Shown: positions 42,201-50,723 of the stretch, piece after piece
Layout of the letters: each line of letters begins with the position of its first letter
How positions within the stretch are numbered: position 1 is the first letter of the stretch
Assembly (NCBI GenBank): GCA_963695075.1
Contig: CAVOFR010000008.1
Span: forward strand, 1 to 64,000
DNA: 64,000 nucleotides
Direction of reading: 5' to 3'
Origin: CAWCAL01 sp963695075
GTDB lineage: Bacteria > Actinomycetota > Acidimicrobiia > Acidimicrobiales > CAWCAL01
Notes under the pieces: generated by a model
The model's database searches: none
What the model saw: the letters and a program-made list of their open reading frames with translations, nothing else
What the model was told of the DNA's origin: nothing
Program-made: the position numbers and the translations under genes

Positions 42201-43140
42201 CGACCCACGCGGCGGTCGGATCCGACGGATCGGGAAGCGCTTGCGCGCCCCCGATCCGAAGCAGGGCATCCAGGCGATTCCGCCGATGCCCCGGGCCGAA
42301 GTCGTCGAGGTGCCGGGTCGGGGGGAGCTCGTCGTGCGCCGCGGTCGGGCTGCCTCCGGAAGGGTCCACAGGTCCACGGTGGTCCTGATCCACGGAGCGG
42401 GCAACACCGGGGACACGACCTGGTTTCGAGCCCACGGCCAGCTGTCCGACACAGCCGACACGGTCTCGTTCGACCTGCGCGGCCACGGTCGCGGCTTCCG
42501 GTCCGACACCGCTCCGTCGCTCGAACAGCTCGTCGACGATCTTCTGGCGGTGGTGGACCGCCTCGAGCTCGATCGTCCGACGCTGGTCGGCTATTCGCTC
42601 GGTGGCGTCGTCGCGGTCGCGGCTGCGGGAGCTGAGCCCCACCGATTCGGCGGGCTCGTCGCGGCGGGAACGCCGATCAGCGCCCCGGTGGGCCGTGCGC
42701 TGCTCGGTCTGTTCACGATCCGGTCGGCAATGGCCGGTGCACTCGACATCGGAACGGGCGTCGGCGGGTATGCCCGATTCCTGCGTGATGCAGCCGAAGC
42801 CGATCCGTCGCTGGCACGACACGCAGCCTGGTTGGCGGCCGAAGCCTGCCGAACCGACCCGGCCTACCTCCATCGACTGTTCCGGACCATGGCCGGCTTC
42901 GATCTGACGCCGGAAGCTCGGCAGGTCCGGTGCCCGGCGGCGGTGGTCGTCACCGGTCGCGACGAGACGGTGGACCCGTCCGGACAGCGTCGGCTCGCTG
43001 CTGCGTTGCGGACGGGCGCGGCCCCATCGGTCTCGATCCATGAATTCGATGGAGGCCACGGTGCGCCGATCCTCGACGCCGCCCGGTTCGATCCCGTGCT
43101 CCACTCGGCCATCGCCGAAGTGGTCGTCGGTCGCGGCTGA
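42193..43140 (+). CDS. Alpha/beta hydrolase
   Basis: 315 residues from a GTG overlapping the previous stop. An HG motif (LIHGAGNTGDTTW), nucleophile elbow VGYSLGGVVAVA, acid in VVTGRDETVDPS and the final histidine in FDGGHGAPIL form a full Ser-Asp-His triad. The N-terminus is basic. It might be an esterase or lipase; substrate unknown. Its context with an M23 peptidase and ABC transporter suggests an envelope-linked role, which is inference. Confidence 0.85.
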   Translation: MADDPRGGRIRRIGKRLRAPDPKQGIQAIPPMPRAEVVEVPGRGELVVRRGRAASGRVHRSTVVLIHGAGNTGDTTWFRAHGQLSDTADTVSFDLRGHGRGFRSDTAPSLEQLVDDLLAVVDRLELDRPTLVGYSLGGVVAVAAAGAEPHRFGGLVAAGTPISAPVGRALLGLFTIRSAMAGALDIGTGVGGYARFLRDAAEADPSLARHAAWLAAEACRTDPAYLHRLFRTMAGFDLTPEARQVRCPAAVVVTGRDETVDPSGQRRLAAALRTGAAPSVSIHEFDGGHGAPILDAARFDPVLHSAIAEVVVGRG

Positions 43141-43147
43141 CGACCAC
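43120..43147. terminator. Hairpin over the alpha/beta hydrolase stop
   Basis: GTGGTCGTC and GACGACCAC form a perfect 9-bp stem with a 10-base loop covering the stop codon. The convergent ABC gene ends 9 bases after it, so it could serve both genes. Confidence 0.45.
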
Positions 43148-43156
43148 GGGCGAACC

Positions 43157-43963
43157 TCAGCCGGCCCAACCGGCCCGGCACCACCAGCGACCCCGGTCTC
43201 CGACACCACCGTGCCGGCCGACGGTCAGGGGCAGGCCGAAGCAACGCGAGAGGTTGGCGCTGGTGAGGACCCGTTCGATCGGGCCGGAGGCGACGGCGCG
43301 AGCATCGTCGAGGAGCAGTGCGTGCGTTGCGGTTGCGGGGATCTCCTCGAGGTGGTGGGTCACCATCACGAGCGGAGCGGTGGTCGGGCCGGGACCGAGC
43401 CCGTCGAGGGCGCGGATGAGGTCTTCACGACCCGCGAGATCCAAGCCGGCCGCCGGCTCGTCGAGGAGGACCAGTTCGGGATCGCGGATCAACGCCCGAG
43501 CGAGGAGAGCGCGCTGTCGTTCGCCGCTCGACAGCGTGCCGAACGTCCGATCGGGGGCCGCGATGAGGCCGACGCGCCGGCGGGCCGCCTCTCCTGCCCG
43601 GCGGACGGGTTCTTCGTAGGTGTGCCACCACGGGGCCAGAGCGGCGTGCCACCCGGTCATGACCACGTCCTCGACCGTCATCGACGTCGCGAGTTGCTGA
43701 GCGAGCCCCTCGGCGCCGTATCCGATTCTCTTCCGCAGCTCGCGTACGTCGGTCGAACCGAGAGCCTCGCCGAGGACGGTGACCGACCCCTCGGTCGGAT
43801 GGGTGCGGAGGGCGGCCAGGGCGAGCAGGGTGGACTTGCCCGAGCCATTGGGCCCGAGCACGACCCAACGCTGCCCCTGGTGGACCGTCCAGTCGATGGG
43901 GCCGACCAGCGTGAACGAACCGCGTCGTACCTGGGCGGCTCGGAGGGCGAGTACGACGGACAC
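43157..43963 (-). CDS. ABC transporter ATP-binding protein
   Basis: 268 residues from a GTG with a TATGGT -10 box 6 bases upstream; an in-frame ATG further upstream would add an uncharacteristic leader. Walker A GPNGSGKST, signature LSSGERQRALLARAL, Walker B ELVLLDEPAAGLD and the switch histidine in VMVTHHLEEIP are all present. It has the ModF/metal-type single-domain layout, with no permease gene directly beside it. The neighbouring TauE-type permease is not an ABC permease. Confidence 0.85.
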   Translation of the reverse strand: MSVVLALRAAQVRRGSFTLVGPIDWTVHQGQRWVVLGPNGSGKSTLLALAALRTHPTEGSVTVLGEALGSTDVRELRKRIGYGAEGLAQQLATSMTVEDVVMTGWHAALAPWWHTYEEPVRRAGEAARRRVGLIAAPDRTFGTLSSGERQRALLARALIRDPELVLLDEPAAGLDLAGREDLIRALDGLGPGPTTAPLVMVTHHLEEIPATATHALLLDDARAVASGPIERVLTSANLSRCFGLPLTVGRHGGVGDRGRWWCRAGWAG

Positions 43964-43969
43964 GCGCCG

Positions 43970-43975
43970 ACCATA
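43970..43975 (-). promoter_or_regulatory. -10 element TATGGT, leaderless start
   Basis: On the minus strand TATGGT ends 6 bases before the GTG at 43963 of the ABC ATPase gene. It supports this start rather than a longer one. Confidence 0.4.
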
Positions 43976-44192
43976 GGGGCTCGGCGTGAAGGAGACCGCG
44001 ACCGAACGCGCACGCCGTCGGTCGGTGAATTCACCCAGGCCGTCCGGACTCTCGGCCCATGGTCCCCAGACCCGTTCGCGCCCACACTGATCTCCGAGCG
44101 CAAAGTTCACATGTGCTCCACTCCCTGCCATGCGGTCTGCCCCCTCTACCCCTCGGGCGGGCCGCATGCAGCGTTTTGGGGACCCCGTGCGC

Positions 44193-44909
44193 CTACAGGG
44201 CGGCGCGTACCAGAGCGGCGACGCCGGCCAGAGCCGACAACGCCAGAACCGCCGGACGGGTGTAGCCGCCGTCCAGGAACCTCGCGACGCGGCCGGACAG
44301 CAGAAACCCGATGAGGGTCCCGGGAACGAGTCCCACGCCGAGGCCCACGTCGGCCCAGCCCATCTCCCCGAACGCGGCCAGGGCAACGAACGAGAAGGCA
44401 ACCCCGACCGCGAAGAATCGGGCCAGGGTCCGCCGCACGACCGGGCCCTCGGACGACTGGAGCACCAGAGCCATCGGTGGCCCTCCGATCGCGATCGAGG
44501 TGGCCATGAAGCCCGAGGCCAGACCGCCGCCGAAGAGGTTCCTCCGGTTCGCCTCGACGTGTACGCCCGACGCCGAGATCGCCACCGCCACCAGGATGCC
44601 CATGGCGAAGAACCACGTCAGCGCATCCTCACTCAGAACCGCCAGCACCGCCGCACCCATGACGGTTCCCGGGATCCGCCCGGCCAGTGCGGGGATGACG
44701 CGGGCCCAGTCCTGCTCGCCCCGCTCCCGGCCGATCATCAAGAGGTTGAGCGAGAGCGAGCCGACGAGGGCGGGGCCCGGAAGCAGCGCCGGATTGATGA
44801 GGACCAGGACCGGGACCGCAAGGAGGTTGCCGCCGAAACCGACGCCGCCCTGCACGATCGAGCCGATCAACATGGCGGAGTTGGTCAGCAGCCACTCCCA
44901 CCAGCTCAC
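44193..44909 (-). CDS. TauE/SafE-family membrane transporter
   Basis: 238 residues from a GTG with GGAG upstream. About eight hydrophobic segments; the duplicated small-residue motifs GSIVQGGVGFGGNLLAVPV near the start and ASGFMATSIAIGGPPMALV in the middle are typical of TauE/SafE sulfite/sulfonate or sulfoacetate exporters. Its substrate is unknown. The 229 bp between it and the ABC ATPase hold no clear gene. Confidence 0.88.
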   Translation of the reverse strand: MSWWEWLLTNSAMLIGSIVQGGVGFGGNLLAVPVLVLINPALLPGPALVGSLSLNLLMIGRERGEQDWARVIPALAGRIPGTVMGAAVLAVLSEDALTWFFAMGILVAVAISASGVHVEANRRNLFGGGLASGFMATSIAIGGPPMALVLQSSEGPVVRRTLARFFAVGVAFSFVALAAFGEMGWADVGLGVGLVPGTLIGFLLSGRVARFLDGGYTRPAVLALSALAGVAALVRAAL

Positions 44910-45081
44910 CGCTCGGCTCCGTCCTCGACGGGCTCGACGGGGTTCGAGCGGTCTATCGGCGGGAGGGGTGGAGCATCGGTCGCGATGGACAGAGGTTGGC
45001 AGCGGTCCGTGCGGTCCGGCGAATACGGAGCGACCGGGCGCTACGCTCTGAGGAGTTCATTCGGCTCCCCGGTAGGTCTCC

Positions 45082-46398
45082 ATCGGTACTGCTCTCGGCC
45101 TTGCGGCCGTCCTGGTTCTAGTCGGGCTGAATGCGTTCTTCGTGGCCAGCGAGTTCGGGCTCGTCGCGGTGGATCGTGGCCGGGTCGAACAGCGAGCCCG
45201 CCAGGGCGACCGCACAGCACGCACGGTGCGGTCGCTGCTGTCGGAGCTCTCGTTTCATCTGTCCGGCGCCCAACTCGGTATCTCCCTGTCGTCGTTGGTG
45301 CTCGGGTTCGTCGCCGCTCCTGCTATCACCGGGGTGCTCGAGGGGCCGCTCGCCCGACTCGGCCTCAACGGCGACGGCGTCGCGGTCGCGGTGGCTCTGG
45401 CCGTCGCGACCGGATTCCAGATGGTCATGGGTGAGCTCGTTCCGAAGACCGTGGCGATCGCCAACCCGTTCGGCACCCTCAGGTACGTCAGCCGGCCCAC
45501 CCAGTGGTTCGGTGTGGTGTTCGGTCCCGTCACCCGAGCCCTCAACGGCCTGGCCAACTGGACGGTGCGGAGGTTCGGCATCGAGCCGGTCGAGGAGCTG
45601 GCATCGGTCCGGTCCATCGAGGATCTCGAATTCCTGATCCGGTCGTCAGGGGAGGGCGGTGGTATCGACCTCGGTGACGTCCAGCTCCTCACGAGGACGA
45701 TCCGGTTCGGCGAGAAGGACGCAGCCGACGTCCTGGTGCCTCGGGTCGATGTCACATCCATCCTGACGACGGCGACGGTGACGGATCTGGTCGAGGTCGC
45801 CGGCCGGACCGGGCACAGCCGGTTCCCGGTCGTCGTGTCGGGTCTGGATGATGTCGTCGGGGTGGTCCACGTCAAGGCGGCTTATGACGTGCCCCGCGAT
45901 GCCTGGGGTCGGACGCGGGTCGAGACGATCATGAGTGAGATCAGGGCGGTTCCCGAGAGCCGTGACCTGGAGTCGCTCCTCACCGATCTCCGGTCGCGTG
46001 AGGGCCAACTCGCCGTCGTCGTCGACGAGCACGGTGGGACCGCCGGGATCGTGACGCTCGAAGACGTGCTGGAGGAGATCGTCGGTGAGATCGACGACGA
46101 ACACGACCCGGCGGCTCCGCCTGACCTCACGCCGCTCCGTCCGCCGGGCATGTTCGAGCTCGACGGGTCACTGCATCGCGACGAGGTCGAGGAGGCGTCG
46201 TGCTTCGCCTTTCCCGACGGCGAGTACGAGACGCTCGCCGGGTTCGTCCTCGATCGCCTCGGTCACATCCCCGTCGTGGGCGAACGGATCGATCATGAGG
46301 GATGGATACTCGAGGTGGCCGCGATGGACCGACTCCGCGTCGCCGCCATCCGATTGACCCGGCCTCCGGTGCGCCCCGCAGGGGAGGGGTCACCGTGA
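45082..46398 (+). CDS. CNNM/CorC-type membrane protein 1 with CBS pair, apparent ATC start
   Basis: 438 residues if translation begins at the ATC at 45082. The first normal start, a GTG at 45142, would remove most of the first transmembrane helix (GLAAVLVLVGLNAFF...), which is conserved in the family. A GGTAGG lies 5 bases before the ATC; a TAG at 45073 stops any longer frame. The protein has a DUF21 four-helix domain, two CBS domains and a CorC/HlyC C-terminal domain. Such proteins are proposed to transport or sense Mg2+ or Co2+. The gene overlaps the next by GTGA. Confidence 0.82.
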   Translation: MGTALGLAAVLVLVGLNAFFVASEFGLVAVDRGRVEQRARQGDRTARTVRSLLSELSFHLSGAQLGISLSSLVLGFVAAPAITGVLEGPLARLGLNGDGVAVAVALAVATGFQMVMGELVPKTVAIANPFGTLRYVSRPTQWFGVVFGPVTRALNGLANWTVRRFGIEPVEELASVRSIEDLEFLIRSSGEGGGIDLGDVQLLTRTIRFGEKDAADVLVPRVDVTSILTTATVTDLVEVAGRTGHSRFPVVVSGLDDVVGVVHVKAAYDVPRDAWGRTRVETIMSEIRAVPESRDLESLLTDLRSREGQLAVVVDEHGGTAGIVTLEDVLEEIVGEIDDEHDPAAPPDLTPLRPPGMFELDGSLHRDEVEEASCFAFPDGEYETLAGFVLDRLGHIPVVGERIDHEGWILEVAAMDRLRVAAIRLTRPPVRPAGEGSP

Positions 46399-47504
46399 TC
46401 ATCGGATCGACGGGTCTCCCGGTCGGCATCGCCACCGTGGCGGCGGTGCTGCTCCTGGCCGCGAACGCCTTCTTCGTCGCGGCCGAGTTCGCGCTCGTGA
46501 CCGCTCGCCGAGGCGAGCTCGAGGCCCGAGCCGCCGCGGGCCACCGTCGGGCTCGCACCGCACTGGCCGCGATCCGGGACGTGAACCTCCAGCTGGCGGG
46601 CGCCCAGCTCGGCATCACGATGGCGAGCCTCGGTCTCGGTTTCGTGGCCGAACCGGCGATCGAGATGCAGGTCGAAGGGGTGGCAGAACTGCTCGGAGTC
46701 CCCCACGGAGCCGTCGCCGGGATCTCGGTCGCCTTGACCCTGGTGCTCGTGACGACCCTGCACATCGTCCTGGGGGAGATGGTGCCGAAGAACCTGGCGA
46801 TCGCGGGGCCCGAACGGACTCTCCTGGCTCTGGCCGGCCCCTACAGGATCTACGTCACGGTCGCCCGGCCACTGATCGCGGTCACGAACGGCGCGGCGCG
46901 AGCCGTTCTCTGGGTGCTTCGGGTCGAGTCGCGAGACGAGCTGAGCGAGGTGCACACCGCTGATGAGATCTCCTCGATGGTGTCGATGTCGCGCGACGAG
47001 GGGATCATCGAGGACTTCGCCCATTCCCTGATGGCGGGCGCTCTCGACCTCGGCCGGAGGCCGGTCGGCTCGGTCATGGTCCCGCGCCGTCACGTCGTCA
47101 CGGTCCATCGGCGGCGATCGGTGGAAGAGATCGAGCAGACGATCGTGACGAGCGGTCACAGCCGCCTGCCCGTGATCGGGGATTCCATCGACGACGTGGA
47201 GGGGTTCGTCCATGCCAAGGACCTGCTCCAGCTTCCCGAGGCGACGCGCCATGGCCCGCCTCCGCCCTCGATCGTTCGGCGGATGCCCGTGGTGGCGGCC
47301 GACGCCGCGCTCGAGGACGCACTACGGACCATGCGGCGGTCCCGCCGGCATCTCGCCATCGTGAAGGGTTCGAACGGTGCCACCGTCGGACTTCTCTCGC
47401 TGGAGGACGTGCTGGAAGCACTGGTGGGGGATATCCAGGACGAGTCCGACCGCCCTCGTGGGGATCCTCGGCCGCGGCGGTTCGGTCTGCCCCTCAACCG
47501 TTGA
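46395..47504 (+). CDS. CNNM/CorC-type membrane protein 2 with CBS pair
   Basis: 369 residues from a GTG overlapping the previous stop. DUF21 domain with LLLAANAFFVAAEFALV and GEMVPKNLAIAGPER, then CBS domains with VMVPRRHVV and SLEDVLEALVGDIQDE. Unlike protein 1 it stops soon after the CBS pair and has no C-terminal CorC domain, so the two probably form a heterodimer. This paired arrangement is common in actinobacteria. Confidence 0.88.
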   Translation: MIIGSTGLPVGIATVAAVLLLAANAFFVAAEFALVTARRGELEARAAAGHRRARTALAAIRDVNLQLAGAQLGITMASLGLGFVAEPAIEMQVEGVAELLGVPHGAVAGISVALTLVLVTTLHIVLGEMVPKNLAIAGPERTLLALAGPYRIYVTVARPLIAVTNGAARAVLWVLRVESRDELSEVHTADEISSMVSMSRDEGIIEDFAHSLMAGALDLGRRPVGSVMVPRRHVVTVHRRRSVEEIEQTIVTSGHSRLPVIGDSIDDVEGFVHAKDLLQLPEATRHGPPPPSIVRRMPVVAADAALEDALRTMRRSRRHLAIVKGSNGATVGLLSLEDVLEALVGDIQDESDRPRGDPRPRRFGLPLNR

Positions 47505-47543
47505 GCCGAGCGGCGCGACAGGCGCGCCACGGGTGCGGGTCGA

Positions 47544-47549
47544 TACCCT
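47544..47549 (+). promoter_or_regulatory. -10 element TACCCT
   Basis: TACCCT ends 9 bases before the GTG at 47559; no ribosome-binding site is seen. Confidence 0.35.
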
Positions 47550-47558
47550 TTCCACCCC

Positions 47559-48608
47559 GTGACCCGTCTCCGCCGAGTCGCCTTCTGTGCGATCGTCCTG
47601 GGGCTGCTTACCCCGGCCCCCGTTGCGGCTCAGTCCGAGCTGGAGTCGGCGCGCGCCCAGGCTGCCGCGGCGGTCGACGACTATCACGAGTCCGAGGTCG
47701 AGCTCTACGACCTCGACCAGGAGATCACCCGCCTCGAGGATGAGATCGCCGACGCCGAGGCCGATCAGGGCGATCTGGCCCTTGCGGTGCAGGAGCTGGC
47801 TATCCGCCGGTACACCGGCGAGCGGCGACTCGACATCGGCACCGTGGCCGACGCCAACGACCGGCTCGTGGCGGACGCCCTGGCAGCCGCGGTGGTGAAG
47901 ACCGACAACGATGCGCTCGACGACTTCCGCACCGTCAACGAGGACCTGGCCGACGCCGAAGCGGCGTTGGCCCACCGGCGGGCCGAGCAGGCGGAACTGC
48001 GCACCGAACTGGCCAACAGGGTCGAACGCCTGAACGCCGACGTGGCCCGGCTCGAGGAGCTCGAGCGCATCCGGCTCGAGGAGGAGCGCAAGCGGCGCGA
48101 GGCCGAGGCCGCCCGCGAGGCGGCCGAAGAGGCAGCAGCCGCTCGGCCGACCAGCTCCGGCTCGGGTGGCGGCAGCGGGTCGTCGAGCAGTCCCTCGGCG
48201 GTGGCGACGCCGGTGTCATCGGGGGGCGGCCTGGTCTGTCCCGTGCCCACTTCGGCCTTCAGCGACACGTGGGGTGCATCGCGATCCGGCGGGCGGGCGC
48301 ACAAGGGTGTCGACATGATGGCCGCGAGCGGGGCTCCGATCCATGCGCCGGTCGGCGGGAACGTGTCCCACAGCTCGAACACCCTCGGCGGTCTGTCGTT
48401 CCATCTCAACGGCGACGACGGCAACTACTACTACGGGACCCACATGTCGGCCTACGGTGCAAGCGGTCGGGTCGCGGCCGGCACCGTGATCGGATATGTC
48501 GGCAACAGCGGAAACGCCCGGTACACCGCGTCCCACCTCCACTTCGAGGTGCACCCTCACCACGGCGGAGCGGTCAACCCGTATCCCTACGTGCGACCCG
48601 CGTGTTGA
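47559..48608 (+). CDS. Secreted M23 peptidase with coiled coil
   Basis: 349 residues from a GTG. A signal peptide ending at VAAQ (about residue 25) is followed by a long charged coiled coil (about 28-195), a Ser/Gly linker and a C-terminal M23 domain with HKGVD, GTHMSAY and HLHFEVHP. It is the second protein of this EnvC/NlpD-like plan in the window, with a different linker. It probably cleaves or activates cleavage of peptidoglycan cross-links. Confidence 0.9.
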   Translation: MTRLRRVAFCAIVLGLLTPAPVAAQSELESARAQAAAAVDDYHESEVELYDLDQEITRLEDEIADAEADQGDLALAVQELAIRRYTGERRLDIGTVADANDRLVADALAAAVVKTDNDALDDFRTVNEDLADAEAALAHRRAEQAELRTELANRVERLNADVARLEELERIRLEEERKRREAEAAREAAEEAAAARPTSSGSGGGSGSSSSPSAVATPVSSGGGLVCPVPTSAFSDTWGASRSGGRAHKGVDMMAASGAPIHAPVGGNVSHSSNTLGGLSFHLNGDDGNYYYGTHMSAYGASGRVAAGTVIGYVGNSGNARYTASHLHFEVHPHHGGAVNPYPYVRPAC

Positions 48609-48615
48609 CGTCGGC

Positions 48616-49587
48616 GTGAAGGCGGACGAGCTCGAGGACCTGCTGGCCGATCGGCTGGGGACCGAGATCGAAGGTCTCCGTCGCCTGTCCGGCGGAGCCT
48701 CGCGGCAGACGTGGTCCTTCGACGCTGTCGACTCCGAGGGGACCCGGCAGGCCCTGATTCTGCAACAGGTGCGGCCCGGGGCGGTGCAGAGCGGCAGCGG
48801 CATGGCCGCGGAGGTGGCGCTCCTCCGAGCCGCCTCCGAGGTGGGCGTGCCCGTGCCCCGCGTAGTGGCCGACGCGACCGGTGACGGCTCGCTCGGGTCG
48901 GCCGGGATGATCGTCGAGCGCATGGAGGGCGAGGCCATTCCGCGCAAGATCCTGCGGGACGACCAGTACGAGCTCGCTCGTGACCGACTGGTGGCGCAGT
49001 GTGGTGTCGCGCTTGCCGCAGTGCACCGCATTTCCCCCGCCGCGGTCGCCGGGCTCGTCGACCTCGACCAGCTCGAGCTCTACCGGGGCGTGATGGATGC
49101 ACTCGGTGAGCCGCACCCGGCGCTCGAGGCGGGCTTCCGGTGGCTCGAACGGAACCGGCCGGAAGCAGACGACCCGACCGTGGTGCACGGCGACTTCCGG
49201 CTGGGGAACCTCCTGGTCGGGCCTGACGGTCTGATGGCGGTGCTGGACTGGGAGCTGGCGCATGTCGGTGACCCCATGGAGGACCTCGCATGGTTGGCGG
49301 TCCGAGCATGGCGCTTCGGGGCCTCCGGGCCGGTCGCTGGGCTGGGGTCGAGGCGTACCCTCATAGACGCGTACGAGGCGGCCGGAGGTGTCCGGGTGGA
49401 CCGCTCGGCACTGCGCTGGTGGGAGGTCCTCGGGACGGTGAAGTGGGGTGTGATCTGCATCATGCAGGCGTCAGCGCATCTGAGCGGCGCGGACCGATCG
49501 GTCGAACTGGCCGCCATCGGGCGGCGGACGTGTGAGGCGGAGTACGACCTCATGCTCCTGCTTCGCGAGATCGGAGAGGGGCCGTGA
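48616..49587 (+). CDS. Phosphotransferase (ACAD10/APH-like)
   Basis: 323 residues from a GTG. An N-terminal GGASRQTW glycine-rich loop, catalytic VVHGDFRLGNLLVGPDG and VLDWELAHVGDP metal site mark an active-looking kinase of the APH superfamily. It belongs to the family next to acyl-CoA dehydrogenases (ACAD10 kinase domain) that acts on hydroxy-acyl-CoA in other organisms; the reaction here is unknown. It overlaps the DUF6285 gene by GTGA, a common pair. Confidence 0.85.
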   Translation: MKADELEDLLADRLGTEIEGLRRLSGGASRQTWSFDAVDSEGTRQALILQQVRPGAVQSGSGMAAEVALLRAASEVGVPVPRVVADATGDGSLGSAGMIVERMEGEAIPRKILRDDQYELARDRLVAQCGVALAAVHRISPAAVAGLVDLDQLELYRGVMDALGEPHPALEAGFRWLERNRPEADDPTVVHGDFRLGNLLVGPDGLMAVLDWELAHVGDPMEDLAWLAVRAWRFGASGPVAGLGSRRTLIDAYEAAGGVRVDRSALRWWEVLGTVKWGVICIMQASAHLSGADRSVELAAIGRRTCEAEYDLMLLLREIGEGP

Positions 49588-49937
49588 CCGCACCGCACGA
49601 CGCGCCCTCTGCTGCCCAGCTGATCGAGGCGGTCCGGGAGTTCCTCGAGCGTGAGGTGCGCGATGCCACCGAGGGACGGGTCCGGTTCCACGCCAGGGTG
49701 GCGGCGAACGTGCTGTCGATGGTCGGGCGCGAGTTGGCCCTGGGCGATGATCAGCAGCGGGCCCACGGCGAGCGGCTCGCAGATCTCGGCATCGAGAACG
49801 ACGCGGAGCTGGCGGCGGCGATTCGTTCCGGTGCCATGGACGAGATGCACGGTGCGGTGGTCGAGGCCCTGTGGGAGGCGACCCTGGCCAAGGTCCGGGT
49901 GGCCAATCCGGCCTACCTGGAGTCCGAACACCGCTGA
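49584..49937 (+). CDS. DUF6285-family protein
   Basis: 117 residues, almost entirely helical, with AAQLIEAVREFLEREVRD and RFHARVAANVLSMVGREL. This small family is often encoded directly after APH-like kinases. It probably binds or regulates the kinase; function unknown. Coupled by GTGA to the preceding gene. Confidence 0.82.
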   Translation: MTAPHDAPSAAQLIEAVREFLEREVRDATEGRVRFHARVAANVLSMVGRELALGDDQQRAHGERLADLGIENDAELAAAIRSGAMDEMHGAVVEALWEATLAKVRVANPAYLESEHR

Positions 49938-49955
49938 CCGGCCCCGACGCCGGCC

Positions 49956-49995
49956 GGGCGTTCGGGTGGGGAGGCGGGCGTTCGGATGGGGAGGA
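49956..49995. repeat. 20-bp tandem duplication
   Basis: GGGCGTTCGGGTGGGGAGGC (49956-49975) is followed directly by a copy with two differences (49976-49995). It lies between the DUF6285 gene and npdG. Confidence 0.6.
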
Positions 49996-50010
49996 TGGAC
50001 GTCGGCTCGG

Positions 50011-50016
50011 TACGGT
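50011..50016 (+). promoter_or_regulatory. -10 element TACGGT, leaderless start
   Basis: TACGGT ends 7 bases before the ATG at 50024 of npdG; no ribosome-binding site is needed. Confidence 0.4.
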
Positions 50017-50023
50017 GGCGGGT

Positions 50024-50683
50024 ATGCAGATAGGTGTCTTGGGAGGAACCGGCCCGGCCGGCAGCGGTTTGGCCGCTCGGTTGGCGTCCGTCGGATTCGA
50101 AGTCGTGATCGGCTCGCGGTCCAAATACAGGGCCATGGAGAAGGTCGACTCGCTCAAGTCGGAATGGGAGGGACGGGAGCTACCGATCGACGCCGGTGAC
50201 AACGATGGCGCCGCCGCCTGCGATGTCGTGGTGATCGCCACGCCATGGGACTCGGCCGCGTCCACCGCACTCGGAGCCGAGCGCCTTCTGCGGGGAAAGG
50301 TCGTCATCTCGATGGCCAACGCGCTGGCCAAGGTCGGTGACGAGTTCCAACCGCTGGTACCACCCCGTGGTTCGGTGGCGGGCAACGTCCAGGCCGCTGT
50401 TCCGCGGTCCCGGGTGGCTGCCGCGTTCCACCACGTGCCGGCGCGTGAGCTCGGTCAGATCGACGAGCCGGTCGAGAGTGACGTTCTCATCTGCTCCGAT
50501 CATCCCTCCGCCACCGAGACCACCTGTGAGATCGTGGGCAAGATCCCGAACATGCGGCCGCTCGACTCGGGTGGCCTCTCCAACGCCGCCCCCATCGAGG
50601 CGTTCGCCGCGGTGCTGCTCCAGCTCAACGTCCGCTACAAGACGCGGGCGGCGGTGAAGTTCACCGGAATCGACGACATCTGA
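50024..50683 (+). CDS. npdG: NADPH:F420 oxidoreductase
   Basis: 219 residues, the usual size. The N-terminal GVLGGTGPAGSGLAARLASVG dinucleotide motif is followed by GSRSKYRAMEKVD, which recognises the NADP phosphate, and by GNVQAAVPRSRVAAAFHHVP typical of F420-dependent NADP reductases. It transfers hydride between NADPH and F420, supplying reduced F420 to enzymes such as the LLM-class oxidoreductase at 25.2-26.0 kb. Confidence 0.9.
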   Translation: MQIGVLGGTGPAGSGLAARLASVGFEVVIGSRSKYRAMEKVDSLKSEWEGRELPIDAGDNDGAAACDVVVIATPWDSAASTALGAERLLRGKVVISMANALAKVGDEFQPLVPPRGSVAGNVQAAVPRSRVAAAFHHVPARELGQIDEPVESDVLICSDHPSATETTCEIVGKIPNMRPLDSGGLSNAAPIEAFAAVLLQLNVRYKTRAAVKFTGIDDI

Positions 50684-50709
50684 GGGGACGCCTCGGAGCG
50701 CCGCCCCGA

Positions 50710-50715
50710 TAGGGT
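50710..50715 (+). promoter_or_regulatory. -10 element TAGGGT, leaderless start
   Basis: TAGGGT ends 8 bases before the ATG at 50724 of mshC. Confidence 0.35.
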
Positions 50716-50723
50716 CGCTCTCC

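Noticed and set aside
42193..43140. Cutinase or polyester hydrolase.
   Set aside because: It has the general alpha/beta hydrolase layout but no signal peptide or cutinase disulfide pattern.
43964..44192. A small gene or an N-terminal extension of the ABC ATPase in this 229-bp gap.
   Set aside because: The frame reads on in phase but shows no family similarity, and a TATGGT box favours the GTG at 43963.
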